Positions 45,615-56,749 are shown, counted from the stretch's first letter. The stretch is DNA of 64,000 bases from Dechloromonas sp. H13 (GCF_009469615.1 NZ_SSXX01000001.1:806001-870000); one strand, 5' to 3'. Notes: generated from the letters alone by a model not told the origin. A program made the numbers and translations.

Positions 45615-47491
45615 GCCGAACAGCCCTCCCTGGTCACCAGCTTGATCGGCGAGACCGGCGCGTAATGCTGGATGGCATCCGGCGCGCAGGGCTGGACGCA
45701 CAGGCCGCAACCGGTGCAAACGGACGACTCGATGCGCACGAAGGCGAGATTGACCTCACGCCCGCTCGGCTTGACCTCCTTGCCGCGCCGTGTGACGTGG
45801 ATGGCCGGGCAGCCGACATCGAGGCAGTTGCCGCAACCCGTGCACTTGTCGTCGAGCACCTCGTAGGGCTTGAGCTTGTGGTAATCCTTGATCAGCACGC
45901 AGGGCTGGTCGGTGATGATGACCGACACGTCGGGCACCTTGACCTCGTCGCGGATGGTCCGGAAAAGCGTCGGCAACTCGTAGGGATTGACGACATGGAT
46001 ACGTTCCTTCTTGACGCCCAGCGCCTCGACCAGCCTGGCGAAGTCGATGCGCGGCGCCTCGTCGCCATAGATGTCGCGGCCGTTGCCCGGGTTGTCCTGG
46101 CCGCCGGTCATGCCGACCGCGCGGTTGTCCAGCAGCATGACCGTGACGTTGGCCTTGTTGTAGACCATGTCGAGCAGGCCCTGCATGCCCATGTGCAGGA
46201 AGGTCGAATCGCCGATCACGGCGACGATGCGCTTGTCCTTGTCGGACTCGCCGCGCCCCTTGTCCATGCCCAGCGCGACACCCATCGAGGCGCCCATCGA
46301 CACGCAGGTATCCATCGCCTGCCACGGATGGCCGGCGCCCAGCGTGTAGCAGCCGATGTCGCCGGAGATGTTCAGGTTGCGCACCTGCGACAGGGTGTAA
46401 TAGACGCCGAGATGCGGGCAGGCCACGCACATGGTCGGTGGGCGGGGGAAGATCTGGGCCGGCTTGATGCGCAACGGCACTTCGTCGACCGGCTCGCCGA
46501 GCAGGCGGGCGATCACCGGCTTGATGACCGGCGGCGCCAGTTCGCCCTGCAGCGGCAGGATGTCCTTGCCGATGACCTTGATCCCTTGCGCCTTCAGTTC
46601 GGTTTCGACCAGCGGTTCGACTTCCTCGACGACCACGATCTGATCGGCCATGGTCGCCAGTTCGCGGCATTTGTCGAAAGGCACCGGCCACGAGAAACCG
46701 AGCTTGAGCACCGGCGCATCCGGGAAGGATTCGCGCACGTGCATGTAGGCCGGGCCGGAAGTGATGAAGCCGACGCGCCGGTCGCTGCCCGGCTCGATGA
46801 CGTTCCACGCCGACTGCTCGGCCTCGGCGCGCAAGGTGTTGTCTCGCTGGAACATCAACGGAATGCGCTTGCCGGCGTTGCCCGGCACCATCACGAAGCG
46901 CGACGGATCCTTCTTGAAACCGGCGCCGATGTATTGCTGGCGCTCGCCGACGGTGACCAGCGCCTTGACGTGGTTGATGCGCGTGGTCATGCGCAGGATG
47001 ACCGGCACCTGATGCTTTTCGGACAGCTCGAAAGCGGCCAGCGTCATCGCATAGGCCTCCTGCGAATCGGCCGGCTCGAACACCGGCACGTGCGCGAAGC
47101 GGCCCCAGTAGCGCGAGTCCTGTTCGTTCTGCGACGACGACAGGCCGACGTCGTCGGCGATGGCGATCACCAGGCCGCCGATGACGCCGGTCAGGGTCAG
47201 CGTCATCAGCGCGTCGGAGGCGACGTTCATGCCGACGTGCTTCATGCAGCAGAAGGCGCGCGAACCGGCGTAGGCGGCGCCGATGGCGACCTCCAGCGAA
47301 ACCTTCTCGTTGACCGACCACTCGGCGTAGAGGTCCGGGTAGGTCGAGATGACTTCCAGCATCTCGGTGGACGGCGTGCCGGGGTAGGCCGCGGCGACCT
47401 TGACGCCGGCCTCCCAGACGGCGCGGGCCACCGCTTCGTTGCCGGACAAGAGAACCCGGCTCGCGGCCGGTGCGGGCATGACTGCCGCCAT
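45611..47491 (-). CDS. iorA: Indolepyruvate:ferredoxin oxidoreductase, alpha subunit
   Basis: A 626-residue subunit holding thiamine diphosphate and iron-sulfur clusters. The N-terminal domain has L-L-S-G-N-E-A-V-A-R and A-A-A-Y-P-G-T-P-S-T-E. The TPP-binding segment is G-D-S-T-F-L-H-M-G-M-Q, preceded by D-I-G-C-Y-T-L-G. The C-terminus carries two ferredoxin motifs, C-T-G-C-G-N-C-L-D-V-G-C-P and C-T-G-C-G-L-C-V-Q-P-C-A-P. The start has GGAGTCGTC before ATG. In related anaerobes this enzyme makes phenylacetyl-CoA from phenylpyruvate. A perfect TATAAT with a Crp/Fnr-type box upstream suggests anaerobic induction. Confidence 0.94.
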   Translation of the reverse strand: MAAVMPAPAASRVLLSGNEAVARAVWEAGVKVAAAYPGTPSTEMLEVISTYPDLYAEWSVNEKVSLEVAIGAAYAGSRAFCCMKHVGMNVASDALMTLTLTGVIGGLVIAIADDVGLSSSQNEQDSRYWGRFAHVPVFEPADSQEAYAMTLAAFELSEKHQVPVILRMTTRINHVKALVTVGERQQYIGAGFKKDPSRFVMVPGNAGKRIPLMFQRDNTLRAEAEQSAWNVIEPGSDRRVGFITSGPAYMHVRESFPDAPVLKLGFSWPVPFDKCRELATMADQIVVVEEVEPLVETELKAQGIKVIGKDILPLQGELAPPVIKPVIARLLGEPVDEVPLRIKPAQIFPRPPTMCVACPHLGVYYTLSQVRNLNISGDIGCYTLGAGHPWQAMDTCVSMGASMGVALGMDKGRGESDKDKRIVAVIGDSTFLHMGMQGLLDMVYNKANVTVMLLDNRAVGMTGGQDNPGNGRDIYGDEAPRIDFARLVEALGVKKERIHVVNPYELPTLFRTIRDEVKVPDVSVIITDQPCVLIKDYHKLKPYEVLDDKCTGCGNCLDVGCPAIHVTRRGKEVKPSGREVNLAFVRIESSVCTGCGLCVQPCAPDAIQHYAPVSPIKLVTREGCSA

Positions 47492-47525
47492 GACGACTCC
47501 TCGATCATTGTTACCAAAGCAGACC

Positions 47526-47566
47526 ATTATAGGAAGCCGCCCGGCCCGGCATTTGATACAGCGCAA
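47526..47566 (-). promoter_or_regulatory. iorA promoter with Crp/Fnr-type box
   Basis: On the minus strand TTGCG-CTGT-ATCAA (47553-47566) is followed after 21 bases by a perfect TATAAT (47526-47531). The box would be centred near -41, the class II activator position. Consensus is TTGAT-N4-ATCAA; the left half has two mismatches. Confidence 0.55.
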
Positions 47567-47623
47567 GCCGGATGCATTTAATTCTTGTAACACTTGTATG
47601 CCTCCGGCCGGCTGCCGATTTGC

Positions 47624-47665
47624 CCGACCTGGATCAAAGCCGCAGCCCCGCGTTCCGCGCAGAAT
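47624..47665 (+). promoter_or_regulatory. Promoter of the NorE/NorF-like pair with Crp/Fnr-type box
   Basis: CCGAC-CTGG-ATCAA (47624-47637) is followed after 22 bases by CAGAAT (47660-47665). The spacing equals a class II Fnr/Dnr promoter. The right half-site is perfect and the left has two mismatches to TTGAC. Confidence 0.5.
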
Positions 47666-47694
47666 GGGCTTTTACCCACCCGGCAGCAGCAGTC

Positions 47695-48297
47695 ATGGTC
47701 GCAGCGGTACTCCAGCCGCCCCCCGAGCTTCCGCTCGACGAAACCCGGCGCATCCCCGGCAACAAGGGGATCTGGGTCGGCATCACCTGCGAGATCGTCG
47801 AGTTCGTCGTGCTCTTCGCCGTCTATTTCGTGGCCCGCGCCCATTTCCCGGATGCCTTCCACGCCGGCGCCCAGCGCCTGTCGGTGGTCGCCGGCACGGT
47901 GATCACCCTGCTGATGGTGACCAGCAGCTATTTCATCGCCTGTTCGGTCAACGCCATCCGCCGCGGGCGGCACCGCGCCTCGGTGTTCTGGCTGGTCGCC
48001 GGACTGCTCGTGGCACTCGGCTATCCGCTCGCCAAGTATCTCGAAATCAGCTGGAACCTGGCACACGACATCAACGGCAGTTCGGGCATCTTCTTCACCG
48101 TCTACTACTACCTGACCTTCAACCACCTGGTCCATGCCACCTGGGGCATCCTGGGTATCCTCTGGGTGCTCGCCCGCCTGCTCTTCCACGGCTACACGGC
48201 GGCGGACCACAGCGGGCTGGAGGCGCTGGCCAGCTACTGGCACGCCACCGACATCATCTGGCTGATCATCTTCCCGCTGTTCTACGTGCTGGCCTGA
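47695..48297 (+). CDS. Haem-copper oxidase subunit III/NorE-like protein
   Basis: A 200-residue inner-membrane protein with five hydrophobic helices (about 25-46, 66-87, 97-117, 138-160 and 181-199). The last helix, H-A-T-D-I-I-W-L-I-I-F-P-L, and G-I-W-V-G-I-T-C-E-I-V-E-F match the subunit III fold. At 200 residues with no catalytic subunit nearby, it fits NorE, an accessory protein of nitric-oxide reductase, better than a true terminal-oxidase subunit III. It is paired with a subunit IV/NorF-like gene three bases downstream. A Crp/Fnr-type box upstream agrees with anaerobic or NO-linked expression. Confidence 0.75.
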   Translation: MVAAVLQPPPELPLDETRRIPGNKGIWVGITCEIVEFVVLFAVYFVARAHFPDAFHAGAQRLSVVAGTVITLLMVTSSYFIACSVNAIRRGRHRASVFWLVAGLLVALGYPLAKYLEISWNLAHDINGSSGIFFTVYYYLTFNHLVHATWGILGILWVLARLLFHGYTAADHSGLEALASYWHATDIIWLIIFPLFYVLA

Positions 48298-48299
48298 GC

Positions 48300-48596
48300 A
48301 TGGAAACGAAAATCGACCGTTTCCGGGTGTTGACCGCAGCATGGCTGGCGCTGGTCGCCCTGACGCTGGTCGGCCTCGGCCTCGGCGAATGGTTCCGCGA
48401 CGCGCGCTGGCTGCCCCTGCTGGTCGCCGCCATCATCTGGCTCAAGGGGGCGCTGGTGGCGCGCTGCTTCATCGAGTCACACGTCGCCCACCCCTTCATC
48501 GCCCGCCTGCTGCAGGGCTTCATCGCCGTCGCCCCGACCGCCTTGCTCCTCACCGCCTTCTTCGGCGACACGCTGGCCCGCTGGGCCTCGCTCTGA
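48300..48596 (+). CDS. Cytochrome oxidase subunit IV/NorF-like protein
   Basis: A 98-residue membrane protein with three hydrophobic helices (about 10-30, 37-53 and 70-90). The second contains I-I-W-L-K-G-A-L-V-A-R-C-F, the region conserved in prokaryotic subunit IV and NorF. It starts two bases after the stop of the NorE-like gene and is certainly cotranscribed. Paired norE-norF genes accompany nitric-oxide reductases in denitrifiers. No norCB lies in the window, so the pair may act on an enzyme encoded elsewhere. A GC-rich hairpin (48616-48639) follows. Confidence 0.72.
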   Translation: METKIDRFRVLTAAWLALVALTLVGLGLGEWFRDARWLPLLVAAIIWLKGALVARCFIESHVAHPFIARLLQGFIAVAPTALLLTAFFGDTLARWASL

Positions 48597-48724
48597 ACCG
48601 CGCCACCCTTGCCAACGCCCGCCGGTGACCGGCCGGGCGCGACGAGACGCGTCCGGGTTCCGCTTCGCTTGCCGACTAAGGGAAATCCACTAGCGAATTT
48701 GCGCAAAAATCCCGGTCGATCATA

Positions 48725-48753
48725 TTGCACGATACGAATTTAGTTTTTACAAT
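48725..48753 (+). promoter_or_regulatory. Sigma-70 promoter of the aceE-aceF-lpdA operon
   Basis: TTGCAC (48725-48730) and TACAAT (48748-48753) are separated by exactly 17 bases in an AT-rich patch. The start would lie near 48760, leaving a leader of about 115 bases before aceE. Confidence 0.65.
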
Positions 48754-48823
48754 GCGAAACGTTGCCTAGGGGTAATTACGGGTTTGCGATCCATCCCCGA
48801 AGCGCCACAATTCGCGTTAAAGT

Positions 48824-48846
48824 CGTTTCGCTCAAAAGGCGAAACG
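48824..48846 (+). other. Leader hairpin before aceE
   Basis: CGTTTCGC and GCGAAACG form an eight-pair stem with a seven-base loop in the aceE leader. It lies 16 bases before the AGGAG ribosome site. It may protect the transcript or tune translation. It has no terminator T-tract. Confidence 0.5.
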
Positions 48847-48875
48847 GAGTGAAAACCAACTTAGGAGACAAAATC

Positions 48876-51557
<2,682 letters not shown>

Positions 51558-51572
51558 GAAGGGAGAGACGAC

Positions 51573-53216
51573 ATGAGCCAAATCATCGAAGTCAAAGTTC
51601 CCGATATCGGCGATTTCTCCGACGTGCCGGTCATCGACCTGTTCGTCAAGGTCGGCGACAGCATCAAGGTCGACGATGCGATCGCCACGCTGGAATCCGA
51701 CAAGGCCACGATGGATGTTCCTTCCACCGTCGCCGGTACCGTCACCGAAGTGCTTGTCCAGCTCGGATCCAAGGTCAGTGAAGGTGTCGTGCTGATCAAG
51801 GTCGAAACCGGTGGTGCTGCTGCGGCTGCGCCGGCCCCGGCCGCCCAGGCTGCCCCGGCACCTGCAGCAGCGCCCGCTGCGGCACCGGCTGCCGCCCCCG
51901 CCGCCGGTGGTGGCGTGGTCGACGTCAAGGTGCCGGATATCGGCGATTTCTCCGACGTGCCGGTCATCGACCTGTTCGTCAAGGTCGGCGACAGCATCAA
52001 GGTCGACGACGCGATCGCCACGCTCGAATCCGACAAGGCAACGATGGACGTGCCGAGCACGGTTGCCGGCACGGTCAAGGAAGTGCTGGTCCAGCTCGGC
52101 TCCAAGGTCAGCGAAGGTGTCGTGCTGATCAAGGTCGAAACCGGTGCTGGTGCACCAGCGGCCGCTCCCGCCCCGCAAGCCGCCGCGCCGGCGCCGGCTG
52201 TAGCAGCGGCCCCGGTTTCTGCCCCCGTAGCAGCGTCGACCGCAACTGCCGCCCCGGTAGCGCTGGCCCCGGCCCTGCCGCTCGGTTCCAAGGTCCACGC
52301 CTCGCCATCGGTCCGCGCCTATGCCCGCGAGCTCGGCGTCGATCTGTCCAAGGTCCCGGCCACCGGTCCCAAGGGCCGCATCGTCAAGGAAGACCTGACC
52401 AAGTACGTCAAGGGCGTCATGTCCGGTGCCATTTCCGGCCCGGTCGCTTCCGCTGGCGGCGGTATCAGCGGTGGCGGCACGCTCGACCTGCTGCCCTGGC
52501 CGAAGGTCGATTTCGCCAAGTTCGGCGAGATCGAGGTCAAGCCGCTGTCGCGCATCAAGAAGATTTCCGGCCAGAACCTGTCGCGCAACTGGGTCATGAT
52601 CCCGGCCGTCACCTACCACGAGGACGCCGACATCACCGACCTCGAAGCATTCCGCGTCCTGCTCAACAAGGAGAACGAGAAGGGCGGCGGCGCCAAGCTG
52701 ACCATGCTCGCCTTCCTGATGAAAGCCTGCGTCAAGGCGATGCAGAAGTATCCGGAGTTCAATGCCTCGCTCGACGGCGACAACCTGGTACTGAAGAAGT
52801 ACTTCAACATCGGCTTCGCCGCCGACACGCCGAACGGCTTGGTCGTGCCGGTAGTCAAGAATGCCGACAAGAAGTCGGTCTTCGAACTGGCGCAGGAATC
52901 CGGCGACCTGGCCAAGCAGGCGCGTGACGGCAAGCTCAAGCCGGCCGACATGTCCGGTGCCTGCTTCACCATCTCCAGCCTCGGCGGCATCGGCGGCACT
53001 TACTTTGCGCCGATCGTCAATGCACCGGAAGTCGCCATCCTCGGCGTCAACAAATCGGCCATGAAGCCGGTGTGGGACGGCAAGCAGTTCGTGCCGCGCC
53101 TGACCCTGCCGCTGTCGCTGACCGCTGACCATCGCGTCATCGACGGTGCTCTGGCGACCCGTTTCAACGTCTATATCGCCCAGCTGCTCGCCGACTTCCG
53201 TCGCGTTGCGCTGTAA
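51573..53216 (+). CDS. aceF: Pyruvate dehydrogenase E2 (dihydrolipoamide acetyltransferase)
   Basis: A 547-residue E2 that carries acetyl groups on swinging lipoyl arms. Two lipoyl domains (about 3-78 and 114-190) each show E-S-D-K-A, whose lysine is lipoylated. Ala/Pro-rich linkers follow, then the E1/E3-binding domain (about 240-285, S-P-S-V-R-A-Y-A-R-E-L-G-V-D) and the catalytic domain ending with D-H-R-V-I-D-G-A. The two lipoyl domains are nearly identical at the DNA level, and a third copy begins lpdA. The start has AGGGAGAGACG; lpdA follows 18 bases after its stop. Confidence 0.96.
   Translation: MSQIIEVKVPDIGDFSDVPVIDLFVKVGDSIKVDDAIATLESDKATMDVPSTVAGTVTEVLVQLGSKVSEGVVLIKVETGGAAAAAPAPAAQAAPAPAAAPAAAPAAAPAAGGGVVDVKVPDIGDFSDVPVIDLFVKVGDSIKVDDAIATLESDKATMDVPSTVAGTVKEVLVQLGSKVSEGVVLIKVETGAGAPAAAPAPQAAAPAPAVAAAPVSAPVAASTATAAPVALAPALPLGSKVHASPSVRAYARELGVDLSKVPATGPKGRIVKEDLTKYVKGVMSGAISGPVASAGGGISGGGTLDLLPWPKVDFAKFGEIEVKPLSRIKKISGQNLSRNWVMIPAVTYHEDADITDLEAFRVLLNKENEKGGGAKLTMLAFLMKACVKAMQKYPEFNASLDGDNLVLKKYFNIGFAADTPNGLVVPVVKNADKKSVFELAQESGDLAKQARDGKLKPADMSGACFTISSLGGIGGTYFAPIVNAPEVAILGVNKSAMKPVWDGKQFVPRLTLPLSLTADHRVIDGALATRFNVYIAQLLADFRRVAL
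51603..51673 (+). repeat. 71-bp lipoyl-domain core, copy 1 (aceF domain 1)
   Basis: Identical base for base to 51936-52006 and 53262-53332, including all synonymous positions. It lies inside a longer similar unit (51591-51813). Confidence 0.93.
51936..52006 (+). repeat. 71-bp lipoyl-domain core, copy 2 (aceF domain 2)
   Basis: Second identical copy, inside the similar unit 51924-52146. It encodes the D-I-G-D-F-S-D-V-P-V start of the second lipoyl domain. Confidence 0.93.
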
Positions 53217-53234
53217 CCCGGGAAGGAGATCACT

Positions 53235-55007
53235 ATGAGTCTCGTAGAAGTCAAAGTCCCGGATATCGGCGATTTCTCCGACGTGCCGGTCATCGACCTG
53301 TTCGTCAAGGTCGGCGACAGCATCAAGGTCGATGATGCGATCGCCACACTGGAGTCGGACAAGGCGACGATGGATGTCCCCTGTACCGTCGAAGGCGTCG
53401 TCAAGGAAGTGCTGGTCCAGCTCGGCTCCAAGGTCAGCGAAGGCGTCGTCCTGATCAGGGTCGAAGCCGGCGCGGCCGCTGCTGCTGCCCCGGTTTCTGC
53501 CCCGCCAGCGGCGTCGACCGCAGCCGCCGCTTCGGCACCTGCACCGGTCGCCGCCAGCCATGCCGGCGGTGCCGACCTGGAATGCGAAATGCTTGTGCTC
53601 GGTGCCGGGCCCGGCGGCTATTCCGCCGCCTTCCGCTCGGCCGACCTCGGCATGAAGACGATCATCGTCGAGCGTTACGCGACGCTCGGCGGCGTCTGCC
53701 TCAACGTCGGCTGCATTCCGTCCAAGGCGCTGCTGCATGTCGCCGCGGTCATGGAAGAAGCGCAGCACGCCAGCGACCTCGGCGTCACCTTCGCCGCGCC
53801 GACCGTCGATATCGACAAGTTGCGCGCGCACAAGGACAAGGTCGTCGGCAAGCTGACCGGCGGTCTCGCCGGCATGGCCAAGGGCCGCAAGGTCGATATC
53901 GTGCGCGGCTACGGTTCCTTCATTGACCCGCACCACATCGAGGTCGAGGAAACCACCGGCAGCAGCCAGGAAAAGACCGGCGTCAAGAAGATCATCAAGT
54001 TCCAGAAGTGCATCATCGCCGCCGGCTCGGCGGCCGTGCATCTGCCCTTCATCCCGCGTGACCCGCGCATCGTCGACTCGACCGGGGCGCTCGAATTGCG
54101 CTTCGTGCCGCAGAAGATGCTGGTCATCGGCGGCGGCATCATCGGCCTCGAAATGGCCACCGTCTATTCCACCCTCGGCGCCCGTGTCGATGTCGTGGAA
54201 ATGATGGATGCGCTGATGCAAGGCCCCGACCGCGACGCGGTCAAGGTCTGGGAAAAGCAGAACGCCAGCCGTTTCGACAAGATCATGCTGAAGACCAAGA
54301 CGGTTGCGGTCGACGCCAGGGAAGACGGCCTTTACGTGACCTTCGAGGGCGAAGGCGCGCCGACCGAGCCGGTCAAGTACGACATGATCCTGCAAGCCGC
54401 CGGCCGCGCGCCGAACGGCAAGAAGATCGGTGCCGAGAAGGCCGGCGTCGCGGTGACCGACCGCGGCTTCATCAACGTCGACGCGCAGATGCAGACCAAC
54501 GTCCCGCACATCTTCGCCATCGGCGACCTCGTCGGCCAGCCGATGCTGGCGCACAAGGCGGTGCATGAAGCGCACGTCGCCGCCGAAGTCGCCGCCGGTC
54601 ACAAGGCAGCCTTCGATGCCACGGTGATCCCCGGCGTCGCCTACACCCATCCGGAAGTCGCGTGGGTCGGCTACACCGAGGCGCAGGCCAAGCAGGAAGG
54701 GCGCAAGGTCGAAACCGCCAAGTTCCCGTGGGCCGCTTCCGGCCGCGCCATCGCCAACGGTGCCGACTACGGCTTCACCAAGCTGATCTTCGATGCCGAA
54801 ACGCATCGCGTCATCGGCGGCGCCATCGTCGGCCCGTCGGCCGGCGACATGATCGGCGAAGTCTGCCTGGCCATCGAGATGGGCTGCGATGCGGTCGATA
54901 TCGGCAAGACCATCCACCCGCACCCGACGCTCGGCGAAACGGTCGGCATGGCGGCAGAGGTCGCGCACGGCACTTGCACCGATGTGCCGCCGCCACGGAA
55001 AAAGTAA
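53235..55007 (+). CDS. lpdA: Dihydrolipoamide dehydrogenase with N-terminal lipoyl domain (E3)
   Basis: A 590-residue E3 that reoxidises E2 dihydrolipoamide using FAD and NAD. An N-terminal lipoyl domain (about 3-78, E-S-D-K-A lysine) and an Ala/Pro linker precede the flavoprotein core. The core has L-G-A-G-P-G-G-Y-S-A-A, the redox-active G-V-C-L-N-V-G-C-I-P-S-K, the NAD fold V-I-G-G-G-I-I-G-L-E and the catalytic C-terminal H-P-H-P-T-L-G-E. The lipoylated E3 form is typical for beta-proteobacteria and Neisseria. GGGAAGGAGAT precedes the ATG. A strong terminator follows. Confidence 0.96.
   Translation: MSLVEVKVPDIGDFSDVPVIDLFVKVGDSIKVDDAIATLESDKATMDVPCTVEGVVKEVLVQLGSKVSEGVVLIRVEAGAAAAAAPVSAPPAASTAAAASAPAPVAASHAGGADLECEMLVLGAGPGGYSAAFRSADLGMKTIIVERYATLGGVCLNVGCIPSKALLHVAAVMEEAQHASDLGVTFAAPTVDIDKLRAHKDKVVGKLTGGLAGMAKGRKVDIVRGYGSFIDPHHIEVEETTGSSQEKTGVKKIIKFQKCIIAAGSAAVHLPFIPRDPRIVDSTGALELRFVPQKMLVIGGGIIGLEMATVYSTLGARVDVVEMMDALMQGPDRDAVKVWEKQNASRFDKIMLKTKTVAVDAREDGLYVTFEGEGAPTEPVKYDMILQAAGRAPNGKKIGAEKAGVAVTDRGFINVDAQMQTNVPHIFAIGDLVGQPMLAHKAVHEAHVAAEVAAGHKAAFDATVIPGVAYTHPEVAWVGYTEAQAKQEGRKVETAKFPWAASGRAIANGADYGFTKLIFDAETHRVIGGAIVGPSAGDMIGEVCLAIEMGCDAVDIGKTIHPHPTLGETVGMAAEVAHGTCTDVPPPRKK
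53262..53332 (+). repeat. 71-bp lipoyl-domain core, copy 3 (lpdA)
   Basis: Third identical copy, in the neighbouring gene, inside the unit 53250-53472. Identity across two genes indicates recent duplication or gene conversion. Confidence 0.93.
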
Positions 55008-55037
55008 GTCCCGCCGGGTTAAACTGGCGTTCGGTTT

Positions 55038-55066
55038 GGGCGACGGAAGAACCGTCGCCCTTTTTT
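55038..55066 (+). terminator. Terminator of the aceE-aceF-lpdA operon
   Basis: GGGCGACGG and CCGTCGCCC pair perfectly around AAGAA and are followed by six Ts. It separates lpdA from the thioesterase gene. Confidence 0.93.
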
Positions 55067-55082
55067 ATTCCCGCTCAACGCC

Positions 55083-55574
55083 ATGACTGTCACCCCCCAG
55101 CTCCCCCGCCGCTCCGCCACCGAGCAGGCCCGCCTCGAAGCCGTCCTGCGCGAGGTTTTCGAACACAAGCTCTGTTTCAACGAACTGCTCGGCTTCAAGG
55201 TCGAGTCGCTCGACCCGGCCGCCCCACAGATCAGTTTCGCCATGCGCCCCGATCTGATCGGTCACTACCAGCATGGCCGCCTGCATGGCGGCGTGATTGC
55301 CACGGTGCTCGATACCGTCGGCGGGCTCGCCGTCACGGTGGCCATCGCCGAGAAGTTCAACGGCGAAACCGCCGAGCAGGTCGGCCACCGCTTCGGGCGG
55401 ATCGGCACCATCGATCTGCGCACCGATTACCTGCACCAGGGCATCGGCAAAAAATTCACGGCCACCGGCCGGATCACCCGGCTCGGTGGCCGCATCGCCT
55501 CGGTTCAGATGACGCTGGAAAACGAGGCCGGCGTGCTCATCGCCACCGGCGGCGCCGCCTACGTCGTCAGCTGA
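55083..55574 (+). CDS. Hotdog-fold thioesterase (YigI/PaaI type)
   Basis: A 163-residue acyl-CoA thioesterase-like protein. The hotdog helix motif H-G-R-L-H-G-G-V-I-A-T-V-L-D-T-V-G-G (about 60-77) contains the catalytic-region H-G-G and Asp, and T-D-Y-L-H-Q-G marks the central strand. The insertion G-E-T-A-E-Q-V-G-H-R-F-G-R-I-G between helix and strand resembles YigI-type enzymes that act on medium- or long-chain acyl-CoA. Substrate is unknown. It sits behind the pyruvate dehydrogenase terminator and converges directly on ppk2; the stop codons abut. Confidence 0.82.
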   Translation: MTVTPQLPRRSATEQARLEAVLREVFEHKLCFNELLGFKVESLDPAAPQISFAMRPDLIGHYQHGRLHGGVIATVLDTVGGLAVTVAIAEKFNGETAEQVGHRFGRIGTIDLRTDYLHQGIGKKFTATGRITRLGGRIASVQMTLENEAGVLIATGGAAYVVS

Positions 55575-56687
55575 TCAGAGAATCGGCACCCCCTGGTGCT
55601 CGCCACGCTCGTAAACGACATGGGCGCGGCCGACGATCAGCGGGTCGAGGTTGCCTATACGCGCCGTATCCTTGTTGGTGTAGGGCAGCTTGTGCAGGAT
55701 GTAGCGCATGGCGTTGAGCCGCGCGCGCTTCTTGCAGTTCGACTTGATCACCGTCCACGGCGCGTCGGCGGTGTCCGTGTAGAAGAACATCGCTTCCTTG
55801 GCCTTGGTGTAGTCCTCCCACTTGTCGAGCGAGGCCATGTCGATCGGCGACAGCTTCCATTGCTTGAGCGGGTGCACCTTGCGCTCGCCGAAACGGCGGC
55901 GCTGCTCGTCGCGGCTGACCGAGAACCAGAACTTGATCAGGTGGATGCCGTTGCGCGCCAGCATGCGTTCGAACTCCGGCGCCTGGCGGACGAACTCCGC
56001 GTATTCCTGATCGCTGCAAAAGCCCATCACGCGCTCGACGCCGGCGCGGTTGTACCACGAGCGGTCGAAGAGGACGATCTCGCCGTTGGTCGGCAGATGC
56101 TCGACGTAACGCTGGAAATACCATTGGCCGCGCTCGGTCTCGCTCGGCTTTTCCAGCGCGACGACGCGCGCCCCGCGCGGATTCAGGTGTTCCATGAAGC
56201 GCTTGATGGTGCCCCCCTTGCCCGCGGCGTCGCGCCCCTCGAAGAGGATGACCACCTTCTGCCCGGTTTCCTTGACCCACGCCTGCAACTTGAGCAGTTC
56301 GACCTGCAGGCGATATTTCTGGCGCTCGTAGTTGCGGCGCTGCATAAGGTTCTTGTACGGATAACCGCCGTCGCGCCAGTCCCGCGCCAGCTCGTCGTCG
56401 GGATTGGGCGCCTGATCCCCGATGACCATGCGCTGCTGCTTGAGCAGGCTCTTCAGCAAGGCGACCGATTCCTCGACCGGAACGCCGGCGATGACGTCGC
56501 GCAGCGCGCCCATTTTGGCCTCCTGGGCGGCGTCGACCGCAACATGCACGGAAAAACCCTCGATACCGGCCGGCGTCAGCGACGGGGCGACGTCGCCCTT
56601 GGCCACCGGTCGCTGCCGGTTTACCCGCTTCTTCGGCTGGCTGGCGATTTCCGGCGTGCCGGCGACTGTATTCTCAGCATTCCTCAT
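55575..56687 (-). CDS. ppk2: Polyphosphate kinase 2
   Basis: A 370-residue single-domain PPK2 that transfers phosphate between polyphosphate and nucleotides. Walker A is G151-R-D-A-A-G-K-G, Walker B region F-D-R-S-W-Y-N-R-A-G-V-E-R-V, and the lid is around R-R-R-F-G-E-R. A basic N-terminal extension of about 60 residues (K-K-R-V-N-R-Q-R-P) precedes the family core. Class (ADP- or AMP-preferring) cannot be decided with confidence by eye. Relatives are widespread in polyphosphate-accumulating Rhodocyclales. The sixA gene lies upstream in the same direction with a 62-base gap. Confidence 0.92.
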   Translation of the reverse strand: MRNAENTVAGTPEIASQPKKRVNRQRPVAKGDVAPSLTPAGIEGFSVHVAVDAAQEAKMGALRDVIAGVPVEESVALLKSLLKQQRMVIGDQAPNPDDELARDWRDGGYPYKNLMQRRNYERQKYRLQVELLKLQAWVKETGQKVVILFEGRDAAGKGGTIKRFMEHLNPRGARVVALEKPSETERGQWYFQRYVEHLPTNGEIVLFDRSWYNRAGVERVMGFCSDQEYAEFVRQAPEFERMLARNGIHLIKFWFSVSRDEQRRRFGERKVHPLKQWKLSPIDMASLDKWEDYTKAKEAMFFYTDTADAPWTVIKSNCKKRARLNAMRYILHKLPYTNKDTARIGNLDPLIVGRAHVVYERGEHQGVPIL

Positions 56688-56749
56688 TGCGCCCCCACCC
56701 TCTCCGTCCGATGCAAAAAGGGTATTTCACGGCAAAGCGCCGCCCTTGT

